64,000 nt of DNA, from the NCBI RefSeq assembly GCF_014838825.1, contig NZ_JACYMO010000009.1, positions 1 to 64,000 of the forward strand, in the 5' to 3' direction. The notes beneath the pieces are model-generated. The model saw only the letters and a program-made list of their open reading frames with translations, was not told the origin of the DNA and searched no databases. Shown in pieces: positions 35,385 to 46,072 of the stretch. This DNA comes from Erwinia persicina. Lineage in GTDB: Bacteria > Pseudomonadota > Gammaproteobacteria > Enterobacterales > Enterobacteriaceae. A program made the position numbers and the translations under genes. The number at the start of each line of letters is the position of its first letter. The stretch's first letter is position 1.

Positions 35385-36089
35385 TTCCGGTGCGCCTGGG
35401 CTGGCCATCATTGGTCGGCCCAGTACGTACTTGCCGGCGCTCACGCTGACCGACGGCGGCTGTTTCGTCTGCACGAACTGTGCATAGCCCGGCTGCAGCT
35501 GCTTCCAGAAATTGATATAGGTGGAGTAGCGGTGGCGCTGCATATTGCTTTCCGTCATGCGGAACGGATAGATGCTGACCTCAACGCGCGGCTGGCCGTT
35601 TCGTAACGCGGCTTCCACATAGTGATAAATCTCGTCCATATAGGCGTCGGTCATGGCATAGCAGCCCACGGACACGCAGTTGCCGTGGATCATCAGGTAT
35701 TTACCCTGATAGCCCTGCTGACGATCGTACTCATTCGGGAACCCGACGTTAATCGCGCGATAAAAGCGGCTGTCAGGCTTGAGCTGTGAAAGCCCTACGC
35801 TGTAAAACCCTTCCGGACTTTTGAAGTCGCCCTGAACACGCTTTGGCCCGAGTCCGCCGGAAAAATTACAAATGCGGTAACTGTTCAGCAGGCGGTATTC
35901 ATTACCGATCTTGCCGTAGAGTTCCAGCGTGCGCTCTTCTTTGAAGATTTGCAGGTACACGGGGGTGCCAATTAATTGTTTCTTTAACTCTTTGCTTACC
36001 GGGGCCAGGGGTGTAACCGAATCCGGTACGCTGGCAAAGACAACGGCTGGCAGAAAAATCATCGCAAACAGCAGTGCGATTTTGCCCAT
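35355..36089 (-). CDS. yafK: YafK, L,D-transpeptidase-like periplasmic protein
   Basis: The 244-residue protein has a signal peptide ([19 protein letters not shown]) and a YkuD-type catalytic motif [15 protein letters not shown] with the His and Cys. In E. coli this protein (also called DpaA/LdtF) removes Braun lipoprotein from peptidoglycan. The start at MGKIALL is set by signal-peptide homology; a frame 23 codons longer runs into the promoter. It is divergent from dinB. Confidence 0.93.
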   Translation of the reverse strand: MGKIALLFAMIFLPAVVFASVPDSVTPLAPVSKELKKQLIGTPVYLQIFKEERTLELYGKIGNEYRLLNSYRICNFSGGLGPKRVQGDFKSPEGFYSVGLSQLKPDSRFYRAINVGFPNEYDRQQGYQGKYLMIHGNCVSVGCYAMTDAYMDEIYHYVEAALRNGQPRVEVSIYPFRMTESNMQRHRYSTYINFWKQLQPGYAQFVQTKQPPSVSVSAGKYVLGRPMMASPGAPESALALTQAK

Positions 36090-36269
36090 TCTGGTTCCCT
36101 TGAAATGTAGGGTTGGAAGCAACGCCGGAGGCGTCTGTTGACGTGCAATATCGGACAATTCCGCTATCGCTGCGTCACCTTAGCATTGTCTATTTTTTTA
36201 TCAAGACAGGGAAGAACAAAAACCTTTTTTTATGCGTGTTTTGCTGTGCATTGAACTCTGGTAATTTAA

Positions 36270-36285
36270 CTGTATACTTATCCAG
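36270..36285. promoter_or_regulatory. LexA box of dinB
   Basis: CTGTATACTTATCCAG fits the SOS consensus CTG-N10-CAG with a TATA-rich centre, 18 bp before the dinB ATG, as in E. coli dinB. Confidence 0.88.
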
Positions 36286-36302
36286 TATTGTCGGAGGGGG
36301 CT

Positions 36303-37358
36303 ATGCGTAAAATCATTCACGTGGATATGGACTGCTTTTTTGCCGCCGTGGAAATGCGCGATAACCCCAGCCTGCGCGACATTCCAATCGCCATCGGCGG
36401 CAGTGAAAAGCAGCGCGGCGTGATCAGCACGGCCAACTACCCGGCGCGAAAATATGGCGTACACAGCGCCATGTCGACGGCGATGGCGCTCAAGCTCTGC
36501 CCGCATCTGACAGTGGTGCGTGGCCGCTATGATGCCTATAAAGAAGCCAGCGCCCATATCCGTGAAATATTCTCCCGCTATACCTCTCTGATTGAACCGC
36601 TCTCGCTGGATGAAGCCTATCTGGATGTCACCGACAGCCCGCACTGCCAGGGTTCCGCTACGCTGATTGCGCGTGAAATCCGTGACACCATTCAGCAGGA
36701 GCTTAACCTCACTGCATCTGCCGGCATCGCGCCCATCAAATTTCTCGCCAAAATCGCCTCCGATATCAATAAGCCCAACGGTCAGTTTGTGATCACGCCG
36801 CCCGAGATGTCGGATTTCCTGCTTGGCCTGCCGCTGGCGAAGATCCCCGGTGTGGGAAAAGTGACGGCGCGAAAGCTGGAAGAGCTGGGGCTGACCACCT
36901 GCGCGGATGTGCAGAAAACCGACCTGGCGAGGCTACTGAAGCGTTTTGGTAAGTTTGGCCGCGTGCTTTGGGAGCGCTGTAACGGCATCGACGAACGAGA
37001 AGTGATTACCTCACGTGAACGGAAATCGCTGGGTGTTGAGCGGACGCTGTCGGAAGACATCCATCATTGGGATGACTGCCTGACGATCATCGACCTGCTA
37101 TACGACGAGCTGGCGCGGCGGCTGGATAAAATCAAACCTGACCGGCAGATTGCCCGGCAGGGGGTCAAACTCAAGTTTAACGATTTCCAGCAGACGACCC
37201 AGGAACATGTCTGGCAGGTACTGAATAAGGACGATTTGATTGCGATTGCACGGAAAAGCTGGGATGAGCGTCGCGCAGGTCGCGGCGTCAGGCTGGTGGG
37301 GCTGCATGTCACGCTGCTTGATCCCCAGATGGAAAGGCAGCTGCTGTTGGGACTGTAA
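36303..37358 (+). CDS. dinB: DNA polymerase IV
   Basis: This Y-family translesion polymerase has 351 aa, as in E. coli. Catalytic carboxylates are Asp8 ([13 protein letters not shown]) and the Asp-Glu pair in [10 protein letters not shown]; the C-terminal QLLLGL is the beta-clamp-binding motif. ATG 36303 has a strong GGAGGGGG. It is under a LexA box and shares its intergenic region with divergent yafK. Confidence 0.98.
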   Translation: MRKIIHVDMDCFFAAVEMRDNPSLRDIPIAIGGSEKQRGVISTANYPARKYGVHSAMSTAMALKLCPHLTVVRGRYDAYKEASAHIREIFSRYTSLIEPLSLDEAYLDVTDSPHCQGSATLIAREIRDTIQQELNLTASAGIAPIKFLAKIASDINKPNGQFVITPPEMSDFLLGLPLAKIPGVGKVTARKLEELGLTTCADVQKTDLARLLKRFGKFGRVLWERCNGIDEREVITSRERKSLGVERTLSEDIHHWDDCLTIIDLLYDELARRLDKIKPDRQIARQGVKLKFNDFQQTTQEHVWQVLNKDDLIAIARKSWDERRAGRGVRLVGLHVTLLDPQMERQLLLGL

Positions 37359-37406
37359 ATATGCCACAGGAAGCGGGCGAAAAAATAGCGGCTGCAGGAA
37401 GGATCC

Positions 37407-37432
37407 GGGCGGATCGGCTGTTCGATCCGCCC
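37407..37432. terminator. Hairpin between convergent dinB and pepD
   Basis: The 10-bp perfect stem GGGCGGATCG/CGATCCGCCC with a six-base loop lacks a T-run on either side. It is probably a bidirectional 3'-end structure. Confidence 0.45.
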
Positions 37433-37445
37433 GTCACATCCGGTA

Positions 37446-38903
37446 TTACTTCACCGGGATCGCTTTCAGCAGTGCGGTCAGCAGCTGCCAGTAAAGCCCG
37501 ACGCTGGCAATATGTACCTGCTCATCCGGCGAGTGTGGCCCGGTGATGGTCGGTCCAATCGAGACCATATCCATCTGCGGATAGGGCTCTTTAAACAGAC
37601 CGCACTCCAGACCTGCGTGGATAACCTGAATGTTCGGGGTTTTATCGAACAGTTTTTCATAGGTTTCACGCACCAGCGCCATGACCGGCGAACTGGCGTC
37701 CGGCTGCCATCCCGGGTAGCTGCCTTTGGCAAGGGTTTTCGCGCCGGCCAGCTGGCCCAGTGCGGTGAGCATTTCCACCACATACTCTTTACCGCTGTCG
37801 ATCAGGGAGCGGATCAGGCAGTTAATTTTTGCTTCATTGCCTTCAAATGTCACCACGCCCACGTTCAGGGAGGTTTCTACCACCCCTTTCATGACGTCAG
37901 ACTGACGGATCACGCCGTTCGGGGTGCTGTTCAGCAGGGCGATAAAGCGGTCACGGCTGGTGTTGTTCAGCGCCTGAGGAGCCTGCGCCAGGTCTTCCAC
38001 CACCACGGCGATATTTTTTTCTTTCAGGCCCAGCTCATTTTGCAGTGTCAGCAGATAGCCTGCCGCCAGGGACTTTAGCTTGTCGAGGCTGGCAGGCGAA
38101 ACCGCCAGCGTGGCAAACGCCTCACGCGGAATCGCGTTGCGCAGCGTACCCCCGGCAAAGTCAACCAGACGCAGGTCGAGTTCTTGCGCATGCGTAAACA
38201 GGAAGCGCGCCAGCAGCTTATTCGCGTTACCCAGCCCGACATGAATATCACAGCCGGAATGTCCGCCTTTCAGGCCTTTCAGCGTCAGTTTGACCGTCTG
38301 GTAGTCTGCCGGAACCGCTTCATGGGTCAGGGGCAGGGTGCTGGTGAAGTCGATGCCTCCCGCACAGCCCATGTAGATCTCACCTTCCTCTTCGGAGTCG
38401 GTGTTGATCAGAATATCGGCCTGCAGCCAGCCGGCCTGCAAGCCGAATGCACCCGCCATACCGGTCTCTTCGGTCATGGTCAGCAGCACTTCCAGCGGGC
38501 CATGCTCCAGGCTGCTATCAGCAAGTACCGCCAGTGTAGAAGCCATGCCAATGCCATTATCGGCACCCAGCGTGGTGCCGCGTGCTTTCACCCACTCGCC
38601 ATCTATCCACGGCTGAATCGGATCTTTCGTAAAGTCATGCACCGTATCGTTATTTTTCTGCGGCACCATATCCAGGTGTGCCTGCAGGGCCACGGGCTTA
38701 CGGTTTTCATAACCCGGCGTAGCCGGTTTACGGATCAGGATGTTACCCACCTGGTCGCGCTCATTCCATAAACCCTGCTCCGTCGCCCAGGCGATGATAT
38801 GGGCTGCTAACTCTTCTTCGTGATAAGAAGGGTGGGGAATGGAGCAGATTTTGGCAAAAATATCCCACAGCGGCTGTGGGGATAATTGAGACAATTCAGA
38901 CAC
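37446..38903 (-). CDS. pepD: Aminoacyl-histidine dipeptidase (peptidase D)
   Basis: This 485-residue M20 dipeptidase (carnosinase type) has the E. coli length. The metal and catalytic motifs are LQAHLDMVPQK, ADNGIGMAS, TMTEETGMAG and the final VIHAGLECGLF. It hydrolyses Xaa-His and other dipeptides in the cytosol, and so may release free histidine for the hdc system further along (inference). Confidence 0.97.
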   Translation of the reverse strand: MSELSQLSPQPLWDIFAKICSIPHPSYHEEELAAHIIAWATEQGLWNERDQVGNILIRKPATPGYENRKPVALQAHLDMVPQKNNDTVHDFTKDPIQPWIDGEWVKARGTTLGADNGIGMASTLAVLADSSLEHGPLEVLLTMTEETGMAGAFGLQAGWLQADILINTDSEEEGEIYMGCAGGIDFTSTLPLTHEAVPADYQTVKLTLKGLKGGHSGCDIHVGLGNANKLLARFLFTHAQELDLRLVDFAGGTLRNAIPREAFATLAVSPASLDKLKSLAAGYLLTLQNELGLKEKNIAVVVEDLAQAPQALNNTSRDRFIALLNSTPNGVIRQSDVMKGVVETSLNVGVVTFEGNEAKINCLIRSLIDSGKEYVVEMLTALGQLAGAKTLAKGSYPGWQPDASSPVMALVRETYEKLFDKTPNIQVIHAGLECGLFKEPYPQMDMVSIGPTITGPHSPDEQVHIASVGLYWQLLTALLKAIPVK

Positions 38904-39167
38904 GATAACTCTCCTGTGTCAGCATCACCTGGCTGCCGTAATGGCAGGGGGGATGCCTTGATATCGGTTGGGAAAACTCCCGCCAGCGAATCTGACGCGA
39001 TGGCAAAAGAATATCACCGATTTCTGGCTCATGCTCACGCTGCCCCAGGAAAAATGGGCTGACAGGGCGCAGCGGGCTGGTTTTTAGTGCTTCAGATCAC
39101 TATAATTTCGCGCAACCGCTCCCCTTGCACAATTTTTAAGCCAATTTTACTGGCCGGGATCCTTTTA

Positions 39168-39626
39168 ATGAGTGAAAAATACATCGTCACCTGGGACATG
39201 CTGCAAATTCATGCCCGTAAACTGGCCGAGCGCCTGCTGCCTGCCGACCAGTGGAAAGGCATTATTGCTGTTAGCCGTGGGGGGCTGGTTCCTGCCGCCT
39301 TACTGGCGCGTGAACTGTGCATCCGCCATGTTGATACCGTCTGCATCTCCAGCTACGATCACGACAATCAGCGCGAAATGACCATCCTGAAACGTGCCGA
39401 AGGCGACGGAGAAGGCTTCATCGTGATTGATGACCTGGTTGATACCGGGGGCACCGCGCAGGCAATTCGCAATATGTACCCTAAAGCGCATTTCGTGACC
39501 ATTTTCGCTAAACCAGCCGGTCGGCCGCTGGTGGATGATTATGTTATTGATATCCCGCAGAACACCTGGATTGAACAGCCATGGGATATGGGCATTGCCT
39601 TTATTCCTCCGCTGGTGAAGGGCTGA
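39168..39626 (+). CDS. gpt: Xanthine-guanine phosphoribosyltransferase
   Basis: Gpt salvages xanthine and guanine to nucleotides and is peripheral at the inner membrane. The 152-residue protein has the E. coli length, with PRPP motif [15 protein letters not shown] and substrate lid WIEQPWDMG. The start at [10 protein letters not shown] is by homology. It works opposite to the hpx pathway, keeping purines rather than degrading them. Confidence 0.98.
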   Translation: MSEKYIVTWDMLQIHARKLAERLLPADQWKGIIAVSRGGLVPAALLARELCIRHVDTVCISSYDHDNQREMTILKRAEGDGEGFIVIDDLVDTGGTAQAIRNMYPKAHFVTIFAKPAGRPLVDDYVIDIPQNTWIEQPWDMGIAFIPPLVKG

Positions 39627-39670
39627 TACCTTTCCCCTCTCTTCAGCGCTATTTAGCCTGTTCAGATCAA

Positions 39671-39705
39671 ACCGTGCCCGATTCTGTCGGGCACGTCTGT
39701 TTTTA
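39671..39705 (+). terminator. Terminator after gpt
   Basis: A 9-bp stem CGTGCCCGA/TCGGGCACG with a five-base loop is followed by TCTGTTTTT. Confidence 0.85.
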
Positions 39706-39773
39706 CCCTTCGCGTCAATCTCCTGGCTACGGTAGACTCATTTTCTACCCGTACGCCGGAGGAAATCCCTGTT

Positions 39774-41024
39774 ATGTCGCCGAAAAATCTCAGCGAAGAA
39801 CTCTTCAAGCCGCGTTTCAAACACCCGGAAACCTCATCGCTGGTCCGACGTTTGCATCACCATCGCCCGTTGAGCATTCACTCTGCGCTGGATGGTGAAA
39901 CCCATGCCGGCTGGTATCGCATGATCAACCGCCTGCTGTGGACGTGGCGCGGCCTGTCACCGCAGGAAGTGAGCGAAGTGCTGGCGCGTATTGCCGTCAG
40001 CACCGTAGAGCATACCGACGACCAGCTGCTGGATACGGTGATTGGCTATCGCGGCGGTAACTGGATTTACGAATGGTCGACTCAGGCGGCGCAGTGGCAG
40101 CAAAAAGCCAGCGAGTGCGAAGACGATCTGCTGGCGGGCCAGCACTGGCTGCATGCTGCCCATCTTTACAGCGTGGCGGGTTACCCCCACCTGAAAGAGG
40201 ACGAACTGGCCGAACAGGCTCAGCTGCTGGCCAGCCGGGCTTATCAAGAGGCCACTCACCGCCTGCCTGGTGAGCTGAAAGAGCTGGAGTTTGCCATCGA
40301 GGGTGGCAGCCCGGTGACCGGTTTCCTGCATATGCCTCCAGAGGTGAAAGCCCCTTATCCGACGGTGCTGCTGTGTGGCAGCCTGGATGCGTTGCAAAGT
40401 GACCATTACCGGTTGTTCCACGATTATCTTGCGCCGCGTGGCATCGCGATGCTGACGCTGGATATGCCCTCGGTGGGCTTCTCTTCCAAGTGGAAGCTGA
40501 CCCAGGACTCCAGCTTCCTGCATCAGCAGGTGCTGCGCCAGCTGGAGAATGTGGCCTGGGTGGATCACACCCGGGTGGCGGCCTTCGGTTTCCGTTTTGG
40601 TGCCAATATTGCGGTCAGGCTGGCCTATCTGGAAAGCCAGCGTCTGCGGGGCGTGGCCTGCCTGGGACCGGTGGTACACAGTCTGTTAAGCAATACCAAT
40701 TTGCAGGACCGCGTGCCCGAGATGTATATGGATATGCTGGCCAGCCGCCTGGGAATGTCCGGCTCCTCAGACAGTGCGCTGCGTACTGAACTGAGCCGCT
40801 TCTCGCTGAAGATTCAGGGCCTGCTGGGCCGCCGCTGTTCGACCCCGATGTTGTCAGGATACTGGGCCCACGATCCGTTCAGCCCGGAAGAAGAATCGCG
40901 CCTGATCGCGAACTCCTCGTCTGCCGGGCGGCTGTTAAAAATTAATACGTCTCCGGCGATGGCGAACTTCGATAAAGGGCTGCGCGATATTTGTGACTGG
41001 CTGGCGCAGCGGCTGGACGAGTGA
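39774..41024 (+). CDS. frsA: FrsA, fermentation-respiration switch protein
   Basis: The 416-residue alpha/beta-hydrolase-fold protein (E. coli 414) has been linked to EIIA-Glc binding and to esterase activity. A hydrolase-like segment [26 protein letters not shown] is present, and the nucleophile-elbow region reads [11 protein letters not shown] rather than a canonical GxSxG, so catalysis is doubtful. It is followed 56 bp on by crl, as in E. coli. Confidence 0.94.
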   Translation: MSPKNLSEELFKPRFKHPETSSLVRRLHHHRPLSIHSALDGETHAGWYRMINRLLWTWRGLSPQEVSEVLARIAVSTVEHTDDQLLDTVIGYRGGNWIYEWSTQAAQWQQKASECEDDLLAGQHWLHAAHLYSVAGYPHLKEDELAEQAQLLASRAYQEATHRLPGELKELEFAIEGGSPVTGFLHMPPEVKAPYPTVLLCGSLDALQSDHYRLFHDYLAPRGIAMLTLDMPSVGFSSKWKLTQDSSFLHQQVLRQLENVAWVDHTRVAAFGFRFGANIAVRLAYLESQRLRGVACLGPVVHSLLSNTNLQDRVPEMYMDMLASRLGMSGSSDSALRTELSRFSLKIQGLLGRRCSTPMLSGYWAHDPFSPEEESRLIANSSSAGRLLKINTSPAMANFDKGLRDICDWLAQRLDE

Positions 41025-41080
41025 GTTGCTAATATTCAATAGTTTGCTACAACTATAAGCTTAACTAAGGAGTTTAAACG

Positions 41081-41482
41081 ATGACGTTACCGAGTGGACA
41101 TCCGAAGAGTAGGCTGATTAAGCGCTTTCACTCTTTAGGTCCTTACATCCGTGAAGGCAAATGTGAAGGCGAGCGCTTCTTCTTTGACTGCCTGGCAGTT
41201 TGCGTCAATGTGAAACCTGAACCGGAGTTACGTGAATTCTGGGGCTGGTGGATGGAGCTGGAAGCACATTCAGACCATTTCACTTATGAGTATCACTTTG
41301 GGCTGTTCGATAAAGAAGGCAACTGGAAGCCGGGTGCGGTGAAGGGTAAGGATAATAATGCCCGCGTTGAAGAGACGTTACGTAACTTCCATGTGCGTTT
41401 AAAAGCACAGCTGGCGGAAATAGAGCTGGGGCTCATCCCGGCCGACGGCTTCGCTGACCAGCCGGTTAAGCTGACTGAATAA
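41081..41482 (+). CDS. crl: Sigma-S assembly factor Crl
   Basis: Crl (133 aa, E. coli length) promotes assembly of sigma-S with RNA polymerase core. The protein is recognisable by [30 protein letters not shown] and [23 protein letters not shown] strong terminator follows. Together with iraP further on, the window holds two proteins that raise RpoS activity by different routes. Confidence 0.97.
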   Translation: MTLPSGHPKSRLIKRFHSLGPYIREGKCEGERFFFDCLAVCVNVKPEPELREFWGWWMELEAHSDHFTYEYHFGLFDKEGNWKPGAVKGKDNNARVEETLRNFHVRLKAQLAEIELGLIPADGFADQPVKLTE

Positions 41483-41503
41483 CACACTCAGCGCAGAATA
41501 AGG

Positions 41504-41533
41504 AAAAGGCTGGATTGCTCCAGCCTTTTTTTT
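41504..41533 (+). terminator. Terminator after crl
   Basis: The stem AAAGGCTGG/CCAGCCTTT has a six-base loop and an eight-T run. The leading A-run makes it potentially bidirectional for the convergent porin gene. Confidence 0.92.
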
Positions 41534-41597
41534 AGACACATAACGAGGGGTAGCGCTTAACCCGCTGCCGCAGTGGCGTGTTGCAGCGAGTGTGGCA

Positions 41598-42731
41598 TCA
41601 GAACTGGTACATCACACCAACGGCAACGATATCGTCGGTATTCAGTCCCAGCTTATTGTCATCATTCAACAGGTTAACCTTGTAATCGACGAAGGTAGAC
41701 ATGTTTTTATTGAAGTAATAGGTGGCACCGATATCAACGAATTTATACAGGTCAGCATCACCAATGCCATTTTCCATATCTTTAGCTTTGGTCTGCACGT
41801 AAGCCAGTGATGGACGCAGGCCCCAGTCAAACTGGTACTGAGCGACCACTTCAAAGTTTTGCAGTTTATTCACGTAGCCTGATACTGACGACGTGGTGCC
41901 GTTTGCCGCGGTAAACGTTGCACCGCTGTTGATCGGGTTCATGTTGCGGGTTTCAGCATAGGTGCTCGCAAGATACACACCGTTTGCATCATATTTTAAA
42001 CCGGTTGCCCAGGCTTCGGCTTTATCACCTGAACCAAATGCCGCGTCTTTCTGGGTTTGAATCAGGCGGTTTGAAGATGACATCGCACCATTGACTGTCA
42101 GACCATCGATGATTTGATAGGAAACGGAGGCACCGTAACCGTCTCCGTTCGAGACGTTGCCATTACGTGTAGATGATGCATCGTTTTTGCCCTGATACTG
42201 CAACGCAAATTTCAAGCCGTCTACCAGACCAAAGAAGTCGGTATTTCGGTAAGTCAGCATGCTGTTGCCGCGCGTCAGCATATAGGTGTCAGCACGGGTA
42301 TAACCGGTTGCACCAAACTCCGGCATCATGTCCGTGAATGCTTCTACATCGTAAATAACGCCGTAGTTACGACCATAGTCGATCGCACCGATATCTTTCA
42401 TTTTCAGACCGGCAAAGCCCAGACGGGTTTTATTGCCTGCCTGCGCATCAGCGCCGCCTTCAGAGTTGCTGGCACTGAAGTTATATTCCCACTGGCCGTA
42501 TCCGGTCAGCATGTCACTGATCTGGGTCTGACCCTTAAAACCAATACGTACGTAGGATTTGTCAGCGTTGTTGCTGGCGTTGGTGTCTGCATCGCTCATG
42601 TAACGCATTGCTTTAACTTTGCCGTAGAAATCCAGCTTATTGCCGTCTTTATTATATACTTCTGCGGCTTGTGCAGCGGTGGACAGAGCCAGAGCTGCGG
42701 TTAAGATTGCCAGTGCGCTTTTCTTCATCAT
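41598..42731 (-). CDS. phoE: Outer-membrane porin at the phoE locus
   Basis: The 377-residue precursor has a signal peptide cleaved before [19 protein letters not shown] and is a 16-strand trimeric porin of the OmpC/OmpF/PhoE group. The constriction-loop region [15 protein letters not shown] and terminal VAVGVMYQF are visible. Position between crl and proB identifies it as phoE; a Pho-box-like site upstream supports phosphate control. The second Met is an equally possible start. Confidence 0.9.
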   Translation of the reverse strand: MMKKSALAILTAALALSTAAQAAEVYNKDGNKLDFYGKVKAMRYMSDADTNASNNADKSYVRIGFKGQTQISDMLTGYGQWEYNFSASNSEGGADAQAGNKTRLGFAGLKMKDIGAIDYGRNYGVIYDVEAFTDMMPEFGATGYTRADTYMLTRGNSMLTYRNTDFFGLVDGLKFALQYQGKNDASSTRNGNVSNGDGYGASVSYQIIDGLTVNGAMSSSNRLIQTQKDAAFGSGDKAEAWATGLKYDANGVYLASTYAETRNMNPINSGATFTAANGTTSSVSGYVNKLQNFEVVAQYQFDWGLRPSLAYVQTKAKDMENGIGDADLYKFVDIGATYYFNKNMSTFVDYKVNLLNDDNKLGLNTDDIVAVGVMYQF

Positions 42732-42811
42732 TTTCGATCAATCCCGAAAGAGTAAAATTTATAAACGGCCCGGAGGCTCGGTTCGAAGCACGGACTTTTT
42801 ACCCTTTTCCT

Positions 42812-42829
42812 ATTAAAGATTTATTACAG
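42812..42829 (-). promoter_or_regulatory. Pho box upstream of phoE
   Basis: The minus strand reads CTGTAATAAATCTTTAAT, matching the Pho-box consensus CTGTCATAWAWCTGTCAY at 15 of 18 positions, about 81 bp before the porin start. PhoB binding under phosphate limitation is expected. Confidence 0.55.
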
Positions 42830-42976
42830 TTTTCAACACTTCTGGTTAATTCCGAACTTTTAGACGAGCGCGTGGTCAGGCCTTTTTCGCCCTTTTCCCG
42901 CGCTGGCTGTTGGCTTCGGGCACCACACCTGCTAAAACGTTTCTTTGTACTCTTTTTTACGAAATGGCAGGAAATA

Positions 42977-44080
42977 ATGAGCAGCAGCCAGACCCTGGTG
43001 GTGAAACTGGGGACCAGCGTACTGACCGGCGGCTCACGTCGGTTGAATCGGGCACATATCGTGGAGCTGGTGCGTCAGTGCGCACAGCAGCATGCGGCGG
43101 GACACCGCATTGTCATTGTTACCTCAGGCGCAATGGCGGCCGGACGTGAGCACCTTGGCTATCCGGAACTGCCCCCGACCATCGCCTCAAAGCAGCTGCT
43201 AGCTGCGGTGGGGCAGAGTCGCCTGATCCAGCTGTGGGAGCAGCTGTTTTCGATTTATGGCATTCATATCGGTCAGATGCTGCTGACGCGTGCCGACCTG
43301 GAAGATCGTGAGCGCTTCCTTAACGCCCGCGACACCATGCGGGCGCTGCTCGACAACCATATTGTTCCTGTCATTAACGAAAATGACGCGGTGGCGACCG
43401 CGGAAATCAAAGTCGGTGATAACGATAATCTCTCGGCGCTGGCGGCGATCCTTGCCGGAGCCGATAAGCTGCTGTTGCTCACCGATCAGCAGGGGCTGTT
43501 TACCGCCGATCCGCGTAACAACCCTGACGCTGAACTGATCCGCGACGTTCACGGTATTGACGACGCGCTGCGTGCGCTGGCGGGCGACAGTGTATCCGGT
43601 CTGGGCACCGGCGGGATGGCCACCAAATTACAGGCGGCCGACGTGGCCTGCCGTGCCGGCATCGACACCATTATCGCGGCGGGTAATCTGCCGGGGGTGA
43701 TCGGCGATGTGATTGCCGCCAATCCGGTCGGCACCCGTTTTCATGCTTTTGAAACGCCGCTGGAGAACCGCAAACGCTGGATCTTTGGCGCGCCCCCGGC
43801 CGGTGAGCTGGTGGTGGACGACGGAGCACTGTCGGCGATCCTCGAGCGTGGCAGCTCGCTGCTGCCTAAGGGGATCCGCGAGATCAGCGGCAACTTCTCC
43901 CGGGGGGAAGTGATCCGCATTCGCAGCCTGCAGGGCCGCGATGTTGCCCACGGCGTCTCACGCTACAACAGCGATGCCATGCGTATGATTGCCGGGCACC
44001 ACTCCCAGCAAATCAGCGAAATTTTGGGTTATGAATATGGTCCGGTGGCCGTACACCGTGACGATATGATTGTTGCTTAA
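42977..44080 (+). CDS. proB: Glutamate 5-kinase
   Basis: ProB phosphorylates glutamate, the first and proline-inhibited step of proline synthesis. The 367-residue protein has the E. coli length: an amino-acid-kinase domain ([36 protein letters not shown]) and a C-terminal PUA domain from about residue 275. The open frame extends 102 codons upstream into the phoE promoter, but homology begins at MSSSQTLVV. It is followed 9 bp later by proA. Confidence 0.98.
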   Translation: MSSSQTLVVKLGTSVLTGGSRRLNRAHIVELVRQCAQQHAAGHRIVIVTSGAMAAGREHLGYPELPPTIASKQLLAAVGQSRLIQLWEQLFSIYGIHIGQMLLTRADLEDRERFLNARDTMRALLDNHIVPVINENDAVATAEIKVGDNDNLSALAAILAGADKLLLLTDQQGLFTADPRNNPDAELIRDVHGIDDALRALAGDSVSGLGTGGMATKLQAADVACRAGIDTIIAAGNLPGVIGDVIAANPVGTRFHAFETPLENRKRWIFGAPPAGELVVDDGALSAILERGSSLLPKGIREISGNFSRGEVIRIRSLQGRDVAHGVSRYNSDAMRMIAGHHSQQISEILGYEYGPVAVHRDDMIVA

Positions 44081-44089
44081 GGAATTCTG

Positions 44090-45343
44090 ATGCTTGAAGA
44101 AATGGGTAAGGCTGCGAAGGCCGCGTCGTATCAACTGTCGGTACTGTCGACCACGCAAAAAAATCAGGTACTGATGACCATTGCCGATCACCTTGAGGTG
44201 CAGAGCGCCGCCATTCTGGCGGCCAACGAACTCGACCTTGCGGATGCCCGCCAGAATGGCATGAGCGCCGCGCTGCTCGACCGTCTGATGCTGGATCAGA
44301 CACGCCTGAAGGGCATAGCCGATGACGTGCGTCAGGTCTGCCGCCTTGCCGATCCGGTGGGGGTGGTGATCGACGGCGGTAAGCTCGACAGCGGACTGCG
44401 TATTGAGCGTCGCCGCGTGCCGCTGGGCGTGGTGGGGGTCATCTATGAAGCACGGCCGAACGTCACCGTCGATGTGGCCAGCCTGTGCCTGAAAACCGGT
44501 AATGCGGTGATCCTGCGCGGCGGGAAAGAGACTTACCGCACTAACGCTGCCACCGTGCGGGTGATCCAGGCTGCACTGCAGCAGCACGGGCTGCCGGCCG
44601 GGGCGGTGCAGGCAATTGACAGTCCTGATCGTGAGCTGGTCAGCCAGCTGCTGAAGCTTGACCGCTACGTGGATATGCTGATCCCCCGCGGCGGTGCCGG
44701 CCTGCACAAGCTGTGCCGCGAGCAATCGACCATTCCGGTGATCACCGGCGGGATTGGCGTCTGCCATATCTATGTGGATCGCAGTTGTGAGGTAGACGCG
44801 GCGCTGAAGGTGATCGTTAATGCCAAGAAACAGCGCCCAAGCGCCTGTAATTCTGTGGAAACGCTGCTGATAGACGCGGCCATTGCCGATACCTTCCTGC
44901 CCGCACTGAGTGCCCGTATGGCCGGGGAGGGCATCACGCTTCATGCCGATCCGCGATCGCTGCCGCTGTTGCAAAACGGGCCGGCCCGCGTGAGCGCTGT
45001 AACAGAAGAGCAGTATCGCGACGAGTGGCTGGCGCTGGATCTGAACGTCAGGCTGGTGGACTCGCTGGATGAGGGGATCGCCCATATTCGTGAATACGGC
45101 ACGCAGCATTCTGACGCGATCCTGACCCGCACCCTCGGCAACGCCGACCGTTTCGTCAATGAAGTGGACTCCTCTGCCGTCTATGTGAACGCCAGCACCC
45201 GCTTTACCGACGGCGGTCAGTTTGGTCTGGGGGCCGAAGTGGCGGTCAGTACGCAGAAGCTGCATGCGCGTGGCCCCATGGGGCTGGAAGCACTGACCAC
45301 CTATAAGTGGGTGGCCTGGGGTGACGATACGGTGCGTGGTTAA
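44090..45343 (+). CDS. proA: Gamma-glutamyl phosphate reductase
   Basis: ProA (417 aa) reduces glutamyl 5-phosphate to the semialdehyde with NADPH. Family marks are [28 protein letters not shown], the nucleophilic Cys in [15 protein letters not shown] and the final [21 protein letters not shown]. It forms the proBA operon. Confidence 0.98.
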   Translation: MLEEMGKAAKAASYQLSVLSTTQKNQVLMTIADHLEVQSAAILAANELDLADARQNGMSAALLDRLMLDQTRLKGIADDVRQVCRLADPVGVVIDGGKLDSGLRIERRRVPLGVVGVIYEARPNVTVDVASLCLKTGNAVILRGGKETYRTNAATVRVIQAALQQHGLPAGAVQAIDSPDRELVSQLLKLDRYVDMLIPRGGAGLHKLCREQSTIPVITGGIGVCHIYVDRSCEVDAALKVIVNAKKQRPSACNSVETLLIDAAIADTFLPALSARMAGEGITLHADPRSLPLLQNGPARVSAVTEEQYRDEWLALDLNVRLVDSLDEGIAHIREYGTQHSDAILTRTLGNADRFVNEVDSSAVYVNASTRFTDGGQFGLGAEVAVSTQKLHARGPMGLEALTTYKWVAWGDDTVRG

Positions 45344-45371
45344 CGATAAATAGTGTAAACAGGCGGTGAAT

Positions 45372-45998
45372 ATGGTCACGCTTTCTCAGCTTTTCCCCTT
45401 TGCCGCCATTGCCCTCGGCATGGTGCTGACGCCCGGGCCGAATATGATCTATCTGATTTCGCGCTCGCTTTGCCAGGGGCGGCGGGCAGGATATATCTCA
45501 CTCTGCGGCGTGGCGCTGGGCTTTATGTTTTACATGGTCTGCGCTGCGCTGGGGATCACCGCACTGCTGATGGCGGTGCCGGTGGCCTATGATGTGCTGC
45601 GTTTTGCCGGGGCAGCCTATCTGTTGTGGATGGCGTGGCAGGCCCTGTTCGGTGGAAAATCGCCGTTTCAGCTGCGCGATCTGCCGCCCGACAGCCCGCG
45701 TAAGCTGTTCACGATGGGGTTGCTGACCAATCTGCTCAATCCTAAAACGGCGGTGATCTATCTGACGCTGCTGCCACAGTTTATCCACCCGGCGCAGGGC
45801 AACGTGCTGGCACAATCCCTGACGCTGGGCTTTACCCAGATCCTCACCAGTATGCTGGTCAACAGCCTGATCGTTTTCGCTGCGGGCACCATTGCCACCT
45901 TCCTGGCCAGCCGTCCCGGCTGGCAAAAGGCCCAGCGCTGGTTGATGGGGACGGTACTGGCCGGGCTGGCGGTAAAAATGGTGGTAGACAAGCGTTAA
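45372..45998 (+). CDS. LysE/RhtB-family amino-acid exporter
   Basis: The 208-residue inner-membrane protein has about six hydrophobic segments and the family signature LTPGPNMIYLISRSLCQGRRAG, followed by GLLTNLLNPKTAVIYLTLLPQF. Members export lysine, threonine, homoserine or other amino acids. It starts 28 bp after proA and may share its transcript, suggesting an overflow role, but the substrate is unknown. ATG 45372 is preferred to GTG 45366. It is convergent with the hisS paralogue. Confidence 0.85.
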   Translation: MVTLSQLFPFAAIALGMVLTPGPNMIYLISRSLCQGRRAGYISLCGVALGFMFYMVCAALGITALLMAVPVAYDVLRFAGAAYLLWMAWQALFGGKSPFQLRDLPPDSPRKLFTMGLLTNLLNPKTAVIYLTLLPQFIHPAQGNVLAQSLTLGFTQILTSMLVNSLIVFAAGTIATFLASRPGWQKAQRWLMGTVLAGLAVKMVVDKR

Positions 45999-46072
45999 CC
46001 CAAATGCTTGCCGGTGGGGAAAGTACGGGCCTGAGTGCGCCCTTTGCTGGGCCAAACCACCGGGCAGACTGT

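Noticed and set aside
43958-45379. Long 473-codon open frame antisense to proA
   Set aside because: It lies exactly opposite the unmistakable proA gene, has a low-complexity His/Gln-rich translation, and matches the usual antisense shadow of GC-rich coding DNA.
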